DNA of 64,000 nucleotides, from contig NZ_JAMQQF010000003.1 in the NCBI RefSeq assembly GCF_023716945.1, forward strand, positions 1 through 64,000, read 5' to 3'. How positions within the stretch are numbered: the stretch's first letter is position 1; each line of letters starts with the position of its first letter. The notes under the pieces were generated by a model. The model had not been told where the DNA came from. It made no database searches and was given only the letters and a program-made list of their open reading frames with translations. The position numbers were made by a program, and so were the translations under genes. Positions 17,192 through 26,173 of the stretch are shown here, piece by piece. The DNA is from Frankia sp. AiPs1 (GTDB lineage Bacteria; Actinomycetota; Actinomycetes; Frankiales; Frankiaceae).

Positions 17192-19330
17192 TCAGGGAGT
17201 GCCGGGTGGCTGGCGGCCGGCGAGCCGATGCTGCAGCTCGATGTGGCGGAACTGGTAGGCGGCGCCTACCTGGCGCAGTACGCCGCGGCGGTGGGCGTCG
17301 CCGAGGAAGGCCATCAGGCGCCATGGGAGTCGGCCGCGAATGGTCAGCCATGTTCGCGCCAGCATGAAATCACCCCACGGAATATTCAACATTCCAGAAC
17401 CGACTCCCATCATCAGTCCAGCGACGAGTCCAATCACGGGTCCGCCGGCCAAATTTCCTATAAGCACACCCATGAAGCCCGCAAGAAATTGCACCCTAAG
17501 CGTGAGGGAAATAAATGCCTCTCTATCTTGACGAAGAACCAATGTTGGGTTGACGGCCTGCGTCAGATCCGCCGGCGAAGTAGAGAATCCCCCCACAAGA
17601 AGCCATGAGAATAATTGCACGCCGACCACTACATATATCCATATGCCTCTACCCCCGAAGAGAAGGAGTGGAATCATCAAGATGGCGACTAGCAAGATGG
17701 CAATTTCCGGCATAAGCGAGTTCGTAAGCCGGCCAATGAGGCCGCCACTCCGCACTCCTTGCCTTGGCTCCAGGTATCCCCGCCGCGGGGGCACGATGAT
17801 TGATGCAGATCCGAGCCCGCTTGTAAGGCCCCAGGCAAGTCCTGCATTAGACCCATATGCGAGCCCGACCGGAAGTCCCACTCCGAGCCCGAGCCCGAAA
17901 ATGATCGACGCCCGGAGTAGCTCACGTGTTTGCTGCAAGCGAAAAGCTGAGAGACTTAGAGATAGCTGCCACCAGGAGAGGTCGAGTGCGCCGCCCAGGG
18001 TGTGGTCGAGATGTCGGGCAAGATAGCTCAGCCAGCGTTCAGCATCGGCCGGTTTCCATCGACGGTGTTGGGCGGGGTCAGAGCGCCGATAGGCGGCGGG
18101 GATGAAGGCGTCGAACAGGTGCTCTCCGACGGCGGTGGAAGTGGGGAAGCGGGTCGGGTCGAGTAGCTCGACGGGGGAGCGGCCGGCGGCGAGGGGCGGT
18201 TCGCCGGGGCGTAGGTTGTAGATGGTACGGGCGAGGCTGGCCATCAGCGGGGCCACGAGCGCCTGCGCGACCGGCGGCGGCCAGGCGGTGAGCAGCGGGT
18301 CCCAGCGGGCGGCGCCGGCCGGGCCGCCCGCGGAGCCGCGCAGATAGCCAGCGACCGCCGTCGCCTCCAGCGGGAGCAGTTCGATGCCGGCGGCCCCGGT
18401 AAGGCGCACCTCGGGTCCACCGGTTGGGGAGATGGCCTGCTGATAGTCCGCCGTGCGGGAGCTCAGGACGAGGCGCTGCCCGGGGCGCAGATCGTCGTTG
18501 ATCCGGGCGATCGCGGCGCCGCGGACCGGGTCGGGCATTTCGTCGAGGCCGTCGAGGATCGCCAGGATCAGCCCGGCGTCGAGCAGTGCCCTGGCCCGGC
18601 TGGCCCCGGTACCGCCCGGGGCGGACACGGCCAAGCCGCGATGGACGGCGACGAGCCGCCGTTCAAGCCAGTCGTACAAACCCTGCTGGTAGGGGTTCCA
18701 GGAGGCCAGCGCGACCAGGGCCGGTATCGGCCCGCCTGGGGCGCGCCGGCCTGGGGCGAGTAGGTCCAGCACGAGGCGGACCATGAGCATGGTCTTGCCC
18801 GATCCAGGCTCGCCCAGCACGACCAGCCGGCCAGTCGGCACCCGATCCAACAGGCCCGCCAGCTCGGCGTCACTGCCGGCGAGCCCGCCCGGGCCGGTCG
18901 CCCAGGTCCCCGGCGGCGGAGGCGTCGGCCAGCCCGCCCCGCTAGTTGCCAGGCGGACCAGCGACGCCCAGTCGTCCACCAGGCTGCTGTCGGCCGGGTC
19001 CCAGCGCACCGGCAGCGGGTACGGGTCGTTCAGCCGGCGCAGTGCAGCCTCGTCCTCCCACAGGCGACGGACCGCGATCGCCAACTGATCGGCCACTCCC
19101 GCCAGGTCCAGCTCTCCTGCCGCGGCTTCCTCGCGGTCCGCCTTGTACGCAGCCCAGGTCAACCAAAGCCCCGTCAGGCCCGTGACTCCCCCGACCAGCC
19201 CGACGAGCGCTGCCCCGTTGCTCAGGTGGTAGTGCCGGGACAGCACCACCGCGGCCACCACCGAAACGGCCAGCAACACGAGTGCGACCACACCCGTACG
19301 ACGCACCCGAACAGCAGACGACCCCCGCAT
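17192..19330 (-). CDS. NACHT-type STAND ATPase with membrane C-terminus
   Basis: A 712-residue protein. Two N-terminal membrane spans (about residues 12-32 and 38-60) are followed by a linker and a NACHT domain. Walker A is GEPGSGKT at 173-180, and Walker B with the extra acidic residue is LAILDGLDEMP near 255-265. The last 280 residues hold several hydrophobic segments (IIFGLGLGVGLPVGLAYG, EIAILLVAILMIPLLLFGG, MGVLIGNLAGGPVIGLVAGL) and end with FLGDAHRRGVLRQVGAAYQF. NACHT proteins are signalling or antiphage ATPases; the sensor and effector here are unknown but would act at the membrane. The transmembrane part is less GC-rich than the ATPase part. Confidence 0.75.
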   Translation of the reverse strand: MRGSSAVRVRRTGVVALVLLAVSVVAAVVLSRHYHLSNGAALVGLVGGVTGLTGLWLTWAAYKADREEAAAGELDLAGVADQLAIAVRRLWEDEAALRRLNDPYPLPVRWDPADSSLVDDWASLVRLATSGAGWPTPPPPGTWATGPGGLAGSDAELAGLLDRVPTGRLVVLGEPGSGKTMLMVRLVLDLLAPGRRAPGGPIPALVALASWNPYQQGLYDWLERRLVAVHRGLAVSAPGGTGASRARALLDAGLILAILDGLDEMPDPVRGAAIARINDDLRPGQRLVLSSRTADYQQAISPTGGPEVRLTGAAGIELLPLEATAVAGYLRGSAGGPAGAARWDPLLTAWPPPVAQALVAPLMASLARTIYNLRPGEPPLAAGRSPVELLDPTRFPTSTAVGEHLFDAFIPAAYRRSDPAQHRRWKPADAERWLSYLARHLDHTLGGALDLSWWQLSLSLSAFRLQQTRELLRASIIFGLGLGVGLPVGLAYGSNAGLAWGLTSGLGSASIIVPPRRGYLEPRQGVRSGGLIGRLTNSLMPEIAILLVAILMIPLLLFGGRGIWIYVVVGVQLFSWLLVGGFSTSPADLTQAVNPTLVLRQDREAFISLTLRVQFLAGFMGVLIGNLAGGPVIGLVAGLMMGVGSGMLNIPWGDFMLARTWLTIRGRLPWRLMAFLGDAHRRGVLRQVGAAYQFRHIELQHRLAGRQPPGTP

Positions 19331-19377
19331 ACCCCCATCATCGTCGCCGAACGGTCACCGCCCGCAGCAACCCCTAG

Positions 19378-19515
19378 CCGGGCCTGCTCGGACAGATCCT
19401 GGCCGAGCTCCTCGTCCTCACCGGGATCACCGCGACGGGTGCGCTGTGGCGCGTTGTCCGTTACCCGCGCGGGCGTGCCAACCCCGAGCCGTCCGCCGGG
19501 CGCGGCTCCGGCTGA
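19378..19515 (+). repeat. Duplicated C-terminal fragment beside the SMP-like gene, copy B
   Basis: The plus strand encodes GLLGQILAELLVLTGITATG and ALWRVVRYPRG before a TGA, with no start. Nearly the same segment (AELLVLAGIAAAGALWRV) lies at 6700-6842, also just before and convergent with an SMP-like gene. The block of hydrophobic C-terminal fragment plus small gene has therefore been duplicated, and the hydrophobic partner is broken in both copies. Confidence 0.45.
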
Positions 19516-19564
19516 GGCCAGCGACGAACGGTGGCCGCCGGCCTCAGCCGATCAAGCGCGGGCC

Positions 19565-19717
19565 CTACTCGTCGTCCTCCTGGTCATTGCGGTCGGCCGC
19601 GTCCTGCGCCCGCTCGTCGAACCCGCTCTGCGCGGTCGGCGAGTCGGGGTCGCGCTCGGCGGCGCTGCTGCTGATCCGGTCGGCGGACTCGCGGTCCATC
19701 GGCGTCGACTTGCCCAT
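19565..19717 (-). CDS. 50-residue SMP-like small protein, copy 2
   Basis: ATG 19717 gives MGKSTPMDRESADRI, then PDSPTAQSGFDERAQDAADR, then NDQEDDE and a stop. It aligns along its whole length with copy 1 at 6853-7005. The P-M-x-R-E-A-A-x-R-I and G-F-x-x-R-A-Q-x-A-A-x-x-N blocks are those of the seed maturation protein domain. Very acidic C-terminus. It probably encodes a small soluble stress-type protein; function inferred from family only. Confidence 0.6.
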   Translation of the reverse strand: MGKSTPMDRESADRISSSAAERDPDSPTAQSGFDERAQDAADRNDQEDDE

Positions 19718-19752
19718 GACGTGCTCTCTTCGCGCCCCGATGTCGCTCCGGG

Positions 19753-19977
19753 CTACCGGTCCCGGTTCAGTGCCTGCGCGAGTCGCCGGTATGCCGGTGC
19801 GTTGTCCTCCAGAGAGCCCGCCAGCGACTTTGCGCTGCGCTGTGCCTCGGGGAGCTGGAGGGCGATGGACACCAGCGCGAGCGCCAGTCCCTTCTGGGTC
19901 TGCCCGGCGTTGATGGCCGCCAGGGCCCGTTGCGCGATCTCGATCGGGTCAGGCTCAGGGGCTTCACGCGAGGGCAT
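19753..19977 (-). CDS. Small helical hypothetical protein
   Basis: A 74-residue protein from ATG 19977. Regular amphipathic helices (DPIEIAQRALAAINAGQTQ, then KGLALALVSIALQLPEAQ) suggest a small helical bundle. A longer form from ATG 20034 would add a basic extension. It sits between the SMP-like gene and the 20078 gene on the same strand. No family recognised. Confidence 0.5.
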   Translation of the reverse strand: MPSREAPEPDPIEIAQRALAAINAGQTQKGLALALVSIALQLPEAQRSAKSLAGSLEDNAPAYRRLAQALNRDR

Positions 19978-20077
19978 GGACTGATCCTCTCTCTGCGGAG
20001 GCGCCGGGGCGCGGAAAGATCGGTGCTCCCGCAAGCCCGTGCGTGTCTCACGCGCCGCTCGGCCGGCGGGTCCTGCG

Positions 20078-20986
20078 TCAGGGCCCTGCTGTCGGCGGCA
20101 CGGACACGGGAATCTCGTCGAGCCGGAGCGGGCGCCGGGAGCCGTCCGGAGCGGGCCACGAGAACCGCCAGTCCTCCGCCTCGTCGACTTCGAAGGGCAC
20201 GCCCTGGAGTGCGTCGAGCAGGGCGCGGAAGCGCGGGAACGGGCCGGAGCGGGCGCGGGCGAGAATCTCCGGATCGGCGCCGCACATCGCGACCGCGGTG
20301 GAGGCCAGGTTCGTCCCGGCGCGGTGGTGGGCGGCTACGAGATTGCGCACCACGGCGGCGTCCATCATTGCGGTGGCCTGGTCGGCGGTGCCGGCCCGGT
20401 AGTGCAGCAGCGTGCCATCCGAACGTGGCACGAGTGACTCCCCGCCGCTGGCGGCCCAGTCTGGCGCCCCGGGGGGTACGAGCGCACGGCCCACGAGCGG
20501 ATCGTCGTGGGCTGTCTCGGCGAACTGCTCCAAGGTGACGTCGATGAAGTGCTGGTGGTCCGGTAGCCACAGCACGCAGTGGCCGTGGAACACGTTGCCG
20601 TTCCACCGTGGGTTCGCGCCGTAACGTGCCGGCAGGATCCGCCCCGGGGGCGTGATGGTGAGCTCGACCGGCCAGAGGCGGGCCCGGATGCCGAGCTGAC
20701 GGAAGGCTGCGGCCAGCGTCTGGCAGGCGTCGATGCAGATGTTGCTCTTCGCGCCGGAGACGTAGGACCGGTACAGGTGCGGCAGCAGCCACAGCGGTAG
20801 CCGGTCCGGTGGCGCCTTCATCACGATCATCGCGACGCGGTCGTCGGGTACCTGCTTGAACGGCCGGAATGTCGGCCCGTCCGAGGCGGGCGCCGGCTCC
20901 TGTGTCTGGGCAGGGTCGCGCCGAGGTGGGGTTCGGCGGGCGACGGGTGGCTTCTTCGGGGACTTCCCCCGGCGCGGCGACGACAT
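20078..20986 (-). CDS. Transglutaminase/papain-like fold hypothetical protein
   Basis: A 302-residue protein from ATG 20986, eight bases downstream of the previous stop. After a basic, proline-rich N-terminal 45 residues comes SNICIDACQTLAAAFRQLG (Cys near residue 84/88), then NVFHGHCVLWL (His near 134-136) and HFIDVTLEQF (Asp near 149). The order Cys, His, Asp with those spacings resembles transglutaminase-like peptidases. This is a pattern-level inference, and the C-terminal third is unassigned. Probably an operon with the upstream DUF6166-like gene. Confidence 0.5.
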   Translation of the reverse strand: MSSPRRGKSPKKPPVARRTPPRRDPAQTQEPAPASDGPTFRPFKQVPDDRVAMIVMKAPPDRLPLWLLPHLYRSYVSGAKSNICIDACQTLAAAFRQLGIRARLWPVELTITPPGRILPARYGANPRWNGNVFHGHCVLWLPDHQHFIDVTLEQFAETAHDDPLVGRALVPPGAPDWAASGGESLVPRSDGTLLHYRAGTADQATAMMDAAVVRNLVAAHHRAGTNLASTAVAMCGADPEILARARSGPFPRFRALLDALQGVPFEVDEAEDWRFSWPAPDGSRRPLRLDEIPVSVPPTAGP

Positions 20987-20993
20987 GGCCGGC

Positions 20994-21500
20994 TCAGACG
21001 CTCTCGACCCAGCGCGGGTCACGCAGGAGCGGCGGGGCGTCGGTGATGCCGCGCTGGTGGTACCAGCCGGCGGCCCAGCGCACGAGGGCGCGCCGGTTGA
21101 GCCGCCACTCGTCGCACAGGTCGGTCAGGACCTCGGCGCAGAAGTCCTCGCGCAGGTCCCCCAGCGGGTCGCCGTCCCGGATGCCGCCGAACTCGACGGC
21201 TTCAAGGTCGAGGTCGAGGGCGTCGGCGAGCACGACGGCGGCTGTCCTGCTGGTACTGGACCCGTTGTGACCCCAGCCGAACCCGCCGTCGGCGAGCTCG
21301 GCGATCTCGCGCAGGACTTTCGCGTCCTCGCGTTGGGTGGGCCCGCTGGCCGGGGTCTCGACCAGGATGCGGCTCGGGTGCCACTCGTCGGGATCTGCGA
21401 TCACAATCGGCTGGACGCGACCCCAGCGGTTGGCCTTCCGCGCCACTGGCCGGGCGGCGCGCCTCTGGAGCCCGTGATAGGTCCGTTCCTGGTAGCTCAA
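20994..21500 (-). CDS. DUF6166-like hypothetical protein
   Basis: TTG at 21500 preceded by GGGAGGG is the likely start (MSYQERTYHG); the frame stays open to ATG 21578. The central GFGWGHNGSSTSRTAAVVLA, the acidic DALDLDLEAVEF and the final RLNRRALVRWAAGWYHQR resemble DUF6166 proteins of actinobacteria and their phages: a Y-x-G start, F-x-W-G-Y-x-G-S and a tryptophan-rich end. Function unknown. The stop lies eight bases before the next start. Confidence 0.45.
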   Translation of the reverse strand: MSYQERTYHGLQRRAARPVARKANRWGRVQPIVIADPDEWHPSRILVETPASGPTQREDAKVLREIAELADGGFGWGHNGSSTSRTAAVVLADALDLDLEAVEFGGIRDGDPLGDLREDFCAEVLTDLCDEWRLNRRALVRWAAGWYHQRGITDAPPLLRDPRWVESV

Positions 21501-21865
21501 CGACCCTCCCACTCCGCACGGTCCGCCAGATCTGACCGTAGCGGACTGCATTCGCACCGCGAGGGCGATTTGCTGCAATGGCTCACCTCGGCCACCGAAC
21601 GCGCCGGCGGGTACACCACGCCCTGATCACCGGCCGAGCAACCGTCGCGGGCTCGTCAGCGAGAGTGGCCGGGACGCCCTCGTGGCACGCGAGGCACATG
21701 CCAGTGACCCAGCGCCCGGCTGTGCAGCTCGAGTAGCCGGGCGAGTAAATCGGGCCCCACCCGCATCGGTCGCCCAGGTCCCCGCCAGCTCCCGTTCTGG
21801 TTGCCAGCCGGACCAGTCCGGAGTCTCGCGCTGGGAGTCCGGGCCTTAACTTCATGTGGTGCGCG
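21501..21865. other. Intergenic stretch with possible NACHT-gene debris
   Basis: No gene. On the minus strand near 21780-21830 the short reading LVRLATRTGAGGDLGDR resembles part of the NACHT protein upstream linker, but it is too short to call. The left end holds the promoter region of the DUF6166-like gene. Confidence 0.3.
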
Positions 21866-22135
21866 GTCACACTCTCGCTCATAGCGATCTTCCATCTCCT
21901 GCCCGACGATGGTGATCCGTACGGGATCGTGCGCCGCCTCGTCGACGCGCTGCCCTCGGGCAGCTACCTGGTCCTGAGCCACGGAACCGCGGACTTCGAC
22001 CCGGGCGCCAAGGAACTCGCGGCGGCCTACCGCCAGCGAGGTCTGCCGCTCCGGCCTCGGACCCACGCCGAGGTGGAACGTCTGTTCGACGGACTGGAGC
22101 TGGTTGACTCGGGCCTGGTCGTCGCGCACCGTTGA
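21866..22135 (+). pseudogene. C-terminal remnant of a DUF574-type SAM methyltransferase
   Basis: The plus strand reads LSLIAIFHLLPDDGDPYGIV, RRLVDALPSGSYLVLSHGTA, then LRPRTHAEVERLFDGLEL and a stop. This is the last third of actinobacterial S-adenosylmethionine methyltransferases of the DUF574 (Methyltransf_19) group. The SAM-binding N-terminal part is gone, so it is a dead fragment. Confidence 0.65.
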
Positions 22136-22434
22136 CGGCCCGACGGCGACGCGGTCGACCTGCTCGACGTACAGGTGGGCATCTACGGCGGAGTCGCGCG
22201 CAAGCCGTGAGCCAGGTGCCGACTCACGGCGGTGGATGGTCGCGCGGGGTCGGCGAAGGCCAGACAGCCCGGTGATCCCGGCGAGGGCCAGGAGTCCGGC
22301 CAGGGGGTTGCTGCGGCCGGTGAGCGTTCGGCGACGATGATGGGTATGCGGGGATTGTCGAGTGGTCGGGCGCGCCGTACGGGCGCTGTCGCAGGGGTGC
22401 TGCTGGTCGGGTCGGCTGTGGCCGTGTTGCATGG

Positions 22435-25400
22435 TTAGGATGCGATCCCGTTGTAGCGATTGTTTTTTCGTTGTTCTGGGTGGGGCCGGAGTAGCTGGCG
22501 GTAGAGGTTTTCGAGGTCGCGGTCGGTGTCGCCGTCCCAATAGGGCTCGGCTTGTTCGGCGCGGAGGTAGGCGCGGTATTCGGCTTTGACGGCGTCTGTG
22601 TCGCCGGTGGCGGCGTGGGCGCGGAGGCGTAGGGCGAACAATTCGGTGTGGGCGGGCAGGATTTCCAGGCCGCGGGTGGTGGTGGTGAGCACGGCGGTGG
22701 TGTCGCCGCGGGCGAGGTGGTGTTCGGCGAGAAGGATCACGGCGTTGACGGGTGTGGTGGTGAGGATGGAGCCCATCTGGGCGTCGAGCCAGGGGTAGCC
22801 GGCGGGGATGCCGCGGATGAGGTCGACGGCGCCCTGCAGGGCTGCGATGGCGGTGTCGGGGTGGTTGTGATGTTGCTGGGCGTGGCGGATCCGGGCGTCG
22901 AGGAGGTCGAGGTCGGAGATCACCTCGGGGGCGAGGGCGAGTGCCCCGTTGCGTTCGAAGCGGGGCAGCCATCCGTCGGCGTCGGGTCCTGCGAGGTCGA
23001 TGAGGAGGCGACGAACGCGGCTGAGGGCGTTCGCGATGGTTTTGGGGGTGGCGCCGCGGGGCCAGAGGGCTGTTTCGAGGTCGGTGCGGGTTCCGTGGCG
23101 GTGGGTGACGAGCCAGGCGAGGACCTCGCCGGTGCGGTCGCGGGCGGCGGTGGGGTCGGGTGGTGGACCGTCGCGGGGGATGACGTCGACGGGGCCGAGG
23201 AGTCGGACCATGACCCGCCAGGGTGGTGGGTTGAAGGGGTGAGGTGCTTCGGCCTGGGGCGGGGGTTCCTGTTCGGCGAGGGGGGCTTCGGCGTCGGCCC
23301 AGAGGTCTGCGAGGTCGGCTGCGTCGGGTTCGCTGAGTCCGCAGGGGATGAGAGGGAGGCCGAGGGGGTCGAGCCGCCAGGCGGTGGGGCCGTGGGTGGG
23401 GTCGGGGCGCAGGGCCCAGCGGGTGGGGCTGTCGGGATGGGCAGGTAGGAGGGCGGCGATACCGCGTTGCCCGTCGCCGGCGAGGTCGGCGAGGCGGGCG
23501 AGAGCGTCGCCGGTGTCGTCGCTGGTGGGTTCGGCGACGAGGGCGATGGTGGGGTCGAATTCTTCGCCGGGTTCGTTGACGCGGGCGGTGAGGGTGGTGG
23601 CGTAGCCGCCGAGGTCGAGGGCCCCGTGCAGGGTGTGTGCGTCCGCGGTGGTGGCGTCGACGAGGTCCTCGAGGGAGTCATTGACGGTGATGCGGTCCGC
23701 CTCGCCCAGGTCGTGGGGGTCGAGGCCGAGGGTGCGCACGGTGGTGAGGTCGGCCCAGGGGGAGGCGGCGACGGTGGTGAGGATGGCGCGGGCGACGTCG
23801 CCGAGAGTGTCGCTATCGCCCCCGGTGTCGATGCCGAGGCTGCCGAGGGCTTCCAGATCGGCGAAGACCCCGGATCCGTCGGGGGTGGCACCGAGTTGGA
23901 TCAGTGCCGGGCAGGGTGGGGGGAGGTGGTCGAGGGCGGGCAGTTCGGCCTCAGGTGGCAGGGTCCAGATCTGCGGGTCCGGGCTTTCGGTCCATGGCGG
24001 CGGCAGAGCGTGGGTGCCGTGGGGGTGCAGGAAGACCTCGATGAGGTCGTCGGGATGGACGAGCAGGATCTGGGGGTGCGGCCCGTCAGGCTGATCGCGG
24101 TGAGCTGAGGCGATGGTGCGCAGCGCGGCGTCGAGGCGGTCGAGCAGGTCGGGGTCGTCGGCATCGAGGAGTGCGGTGTGTAAGGCGGCACGGTCATGTT
24201 CCGTGGCGGGGACGACGTGCTGCGGGGTGGTGTGGTTGTCGCGGCGCCGGCGTCGGGCGGTCCAGGATCCAACGATGACGGTGGCAAGCAGGCCCGCGGC
24301 TCCAAGCCAGACAAAGCTCTGGGAGGTGTGGCGGTGCGATGGCGGCGTCGGCACGGTGGGGGCCGTGGCCGGGTGTGGGGTGGTGGCAGGCTCGCTGGCG
24401 GGAGCGGTGGCGGCTGAGGAAGCCGCAGGTGGGGTGGTCGGCGGGGCAGGTGGGGATGTGAGGCTGGTTGCTGAGGGGGCGGCGGGGGTCGCTAGCGACC
24501 CGGGTGCGGCGCCGTCGGCATCAGTGTCGGTGTCCGTGGGCGGGGTCGGCGTTTCCAGAGGCGTGGGAATGGTTGGTGTGCTGCTCGGCGGCCTGGTGGA
24601 AGGGGTCCATCCGCCGTCGGCGGCGAGGTGCAGGGTCGGTAGGCGCAGGACCATGCCGGGGTTGACCAGCCCGGGATCATGCAGGGTGCGGCCAAGCGGG
24701 TCGGCAGTGCCGAGGTTCGCGGTGAACACGGCGTCGACGGCGGCAGGGGTGTCGGCGTCGGGCAGGTCGGGGTAGGCGGCGTCGACGATGGTCCAGAGGT
24801 TCTCGCGGGGTGCGACCGGGTGGCTTGCGGTGGTGGAGGCGAAGGTGCGGTCACCGTCGGTGTGGTCGGTGCTGGTCCGGCTGGCGGGAGTGCGGTCAGC
24901 TACCGGCTCGGCGGAGACTGTGATCGCGGTGTCGGGGAGGGCGGGGATGTGCAGGATGTTGCCGGGGGTGAGGGAGACCAGCCCGGCGGGCAGGCGGGTG
25001 CCGTCGGGTTGAGGGACGCCGATGCTGGCGTCGCGGATGACGGCCCACAGATCCGGGTTGCCGTAGCGGCGGGCGGCGAGGGAACGCAGGGTGTCGTAGG
25101 GCTGGCTGCGGTAGGTCTCGTACCTCGGCAGACTTCCTGTTGTTGCGACGGGGACGGCGGTGGCGCTGGGTGCGGCGTCAGGGGCGCCGAGTGGTGAAGG
25201 CGAGGTGGATGCAGGGTCGGTCTGGGCGGGGGTGTGGGTGGCGGTGGCGGCGGCGAGGTGTAGCGGGGCGGTGGCGGCGCCTGCGCGGCTCGCGAGGAGC
25301 GTGAGCAGCAGGGACAGGCTGGTGATCCAGGTGTGGGCGAGGTGTTGGACGACACCGGGGAGCAGGCCGGTGCGCGCGGCGGTGGCGCCACGACGAAGGC

Positions 25401-25689
25401 GGGCGGCGGTTTCGCGGACCAGTGCCAGGGCGAGTTGGGTCCACACCAGCCAGGCCAGGACGGCGATGCTGTTGGGCAGCACGTCGGGGTGGAGGTAGCC
25501 GCGGCGGGCGAGTGTCCACCAGCGGGCGGGTTGCCAGGTGTGGGGGAGGGGATCGGACCGCCAGGCCAGCAGCAGCCATGGCACGGCGGCGAATAGCAGC
25601 AGGCCGGTGAGCGCGACCACGGCGCCGGTGGCGGTGCGTCGGTTGCGGCGGCCGGTGGCCTGGCGGGGGCGGGTGCTGGTCTGCGCCAT
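22435..25689 (-). CDS. LysM-BTAD membrane protein of the Tad operon
   Basis: A 1084-residue protein (ATG 25689, MAQTSTRPRQATGRRNRR). Order: two or three hydrophobic spans within the first 150 residues; a LysM-type repeat region (DTLRSLAARRYGNPDLWAVI, and a second unit ENLWTIVDAAYPDLP); a long Pro/Thr/Ser-rich linker; another membrane span; then a 500-residue cytoplasmic part. That part ends in a winged-helix plus BTAD segment (EVLAWLVTHRHGTRTDLETA, ALWPRGATPKTIANALSRVR, then TPR-like helices ending YLRAEQAEPYWDGDTDRD). It may couple a cell-wall sensor to transcription or ATPase control. Last gene of the minus-strand Tad operon, 31 bases after the TadG-like stop. Confidence 0.8.
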   Translation of the reverse strand: MAQTSTRPRQATGRRNRRTATGAVVALTGLLLFAAVPWLLLAWRSDPLPHTWQPARWWTLARRGYLHPDVLPNSIAVLAWLVWTQLALALVRETAARLRRGATAARTGLLPGVVQHLAHTWITSLSLLLTLLASRAGAATAPLHLAAATATHTPAQTDPASTSPSPLGAPDAAPSATAVPVATTGSLPRYETYRSQPYDTLRSLAARRYGNPDLWAVIRDASIGVPQPDGTRLPAGLVSLTPGNILHIPALPDTAITVSAEPVADRTPASRTSTDHTDGDRTFASTTASHPVAPRENLWTIVDAAYPDLPDADTPAAVDAVFTANLGTADPLGRTLHDPGLVNPGMVLRLPTLHLAADGGWTPSTRPPSSTPTIPTPLETPTPPTDTDTDADGAAPGSLATPAAPSATSLTSPPAPPTTPPAASSAATAPASEPATTPHPATAPTVPTPPSHRHTSQSFVWLGAAGLLATVIVGSWTARRRRRDNHTTPQHVVPATEHDRAALHTALLDADDPDLLDRLDAALRTIASAHRDQPDGPHPQILLVHPDDLIEVFLHPHGTHALPPPWTESPDPQIWTLPPEAELPALDHLPPPCPALIQLGATPDGSGVFADLEALGSLGIDTGGDSDTLGDVARAILTTVAASPWADLTTVRTLGLDPHDLGEADRITVNDSLEDLVDATTADAHTLHGALDLGGYATTLTARVNEPGEEFDPTIALVAEPTSDDTGDALARLADLAGDGQRGIAALLPAHPDSPTRWALRPDPTHGPTAWRLDPLGLPLIPCGLSEPDAADLADLWADAEAPLAEQEPPPQAEAPHPFNPPPWRVMVRLLGPVDVIPRDGPPPDPTAARDRTGEVLAWLVTHRHGTRTDLETALWPRGATPKTIANALSRVRRLLIDLAGPDADGWLPRFERNGALALAPEVISDLDLLDARIRHAQQHHNHPDTAIAALQGAVDLIRGIPAGYPWLDAQMGSILTTTPVNAVILLAEHHLARGDTTAVLTTTTRGLEILPAHTELFALRLRAHAATGDTDAVKAEYRAYLRAEQAEPYWDGDTDRDLENLYRQLLRPHPEQRKNNRYNGIAS

Positions 25690-25720
25690 GGGGGCCTCGC
25701 GGTCTGGGGCAGGGATGCGG

Positions 25721-26173
25721 TCAGGGGCCAGGGGTGGCGATGGCGGAGCGGGTCTGGGTGACGATGGCCCCGGGGCCGGTGGCCAGGACGGGGATGCGGA
25801 AGCGGACCTGCTGGTGGACGGTGATGGTGACCGTCGCGCCGGCCACGACGATCGCGGAGTTGTCCACACCGTGGGCGTCGAGGTAGGCGCGGGCGGCGGT
25901 GCGTGCGCTGGTCGGGTCGAGGCGGATGACGCCGTCGGCGAGTGCGGTGGTGTCGAGTTGCTGCGCGCCGACGCGGGCGGCTTTGCCGGCGAGGTCGAAG
26001 GCGGCGCCGTTGGCGTGCAGGATCCGGGTCTGGTCGGTGATCAGCGCGGCGAACAGGACGGCGGCGGTGGCGACGGCGCCGAGGAGGAACAGGCTGATCG
26101 AGCCGGTGTCGTCGCCGGTGTTGTCGTGCCAGATCAGGCGGCGGACGGGCGCTCGCAGGATGCTGCGGTTCAT
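25721..26173 (-). CDS. TadG-like minor pilin / Flp assembly protein
   Basis: A 150-residue protein. DDTGSISLFLLGAVATAAVL, then FAALITDQTRILHANGAAF, is the single N-terminal hydrophobic helix with flanking G-S-x-S and R residues typical of TadE/TadG pseudopilins. The rest is a beta-rich extracytoplasmic domain. The ATG overlaps the upstream TGA by four bases. Confidence 0.75.
   Translation of the reverse strand: MNRSILRAPVRRLIWHDNTGDDTGSISLFLLGAVATAAVLFAALITDQTRILHANGAAFDLAGKAARVGAQQLDTTALADGVIRLDPTSARTAARAYLDAHGVDNSAIVVAGATVTITVHQQVRFRIPVLATGPGAIVTQTRSAIATPGP

Noticed and set aside
21780-21830. NACHT-gene fragment on the minus strand
   Set aside because: Similarity is limited to about ten residues, so chance cannot be excluded.
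22648-24775. Long plus-strand reading frames opposite the LysM-BTAD gene
   Set aside because: Very Gly/Val/Glu-rich or Arg-rich antisense frames produced by GC-rich third positions of the real minus-strand gene.
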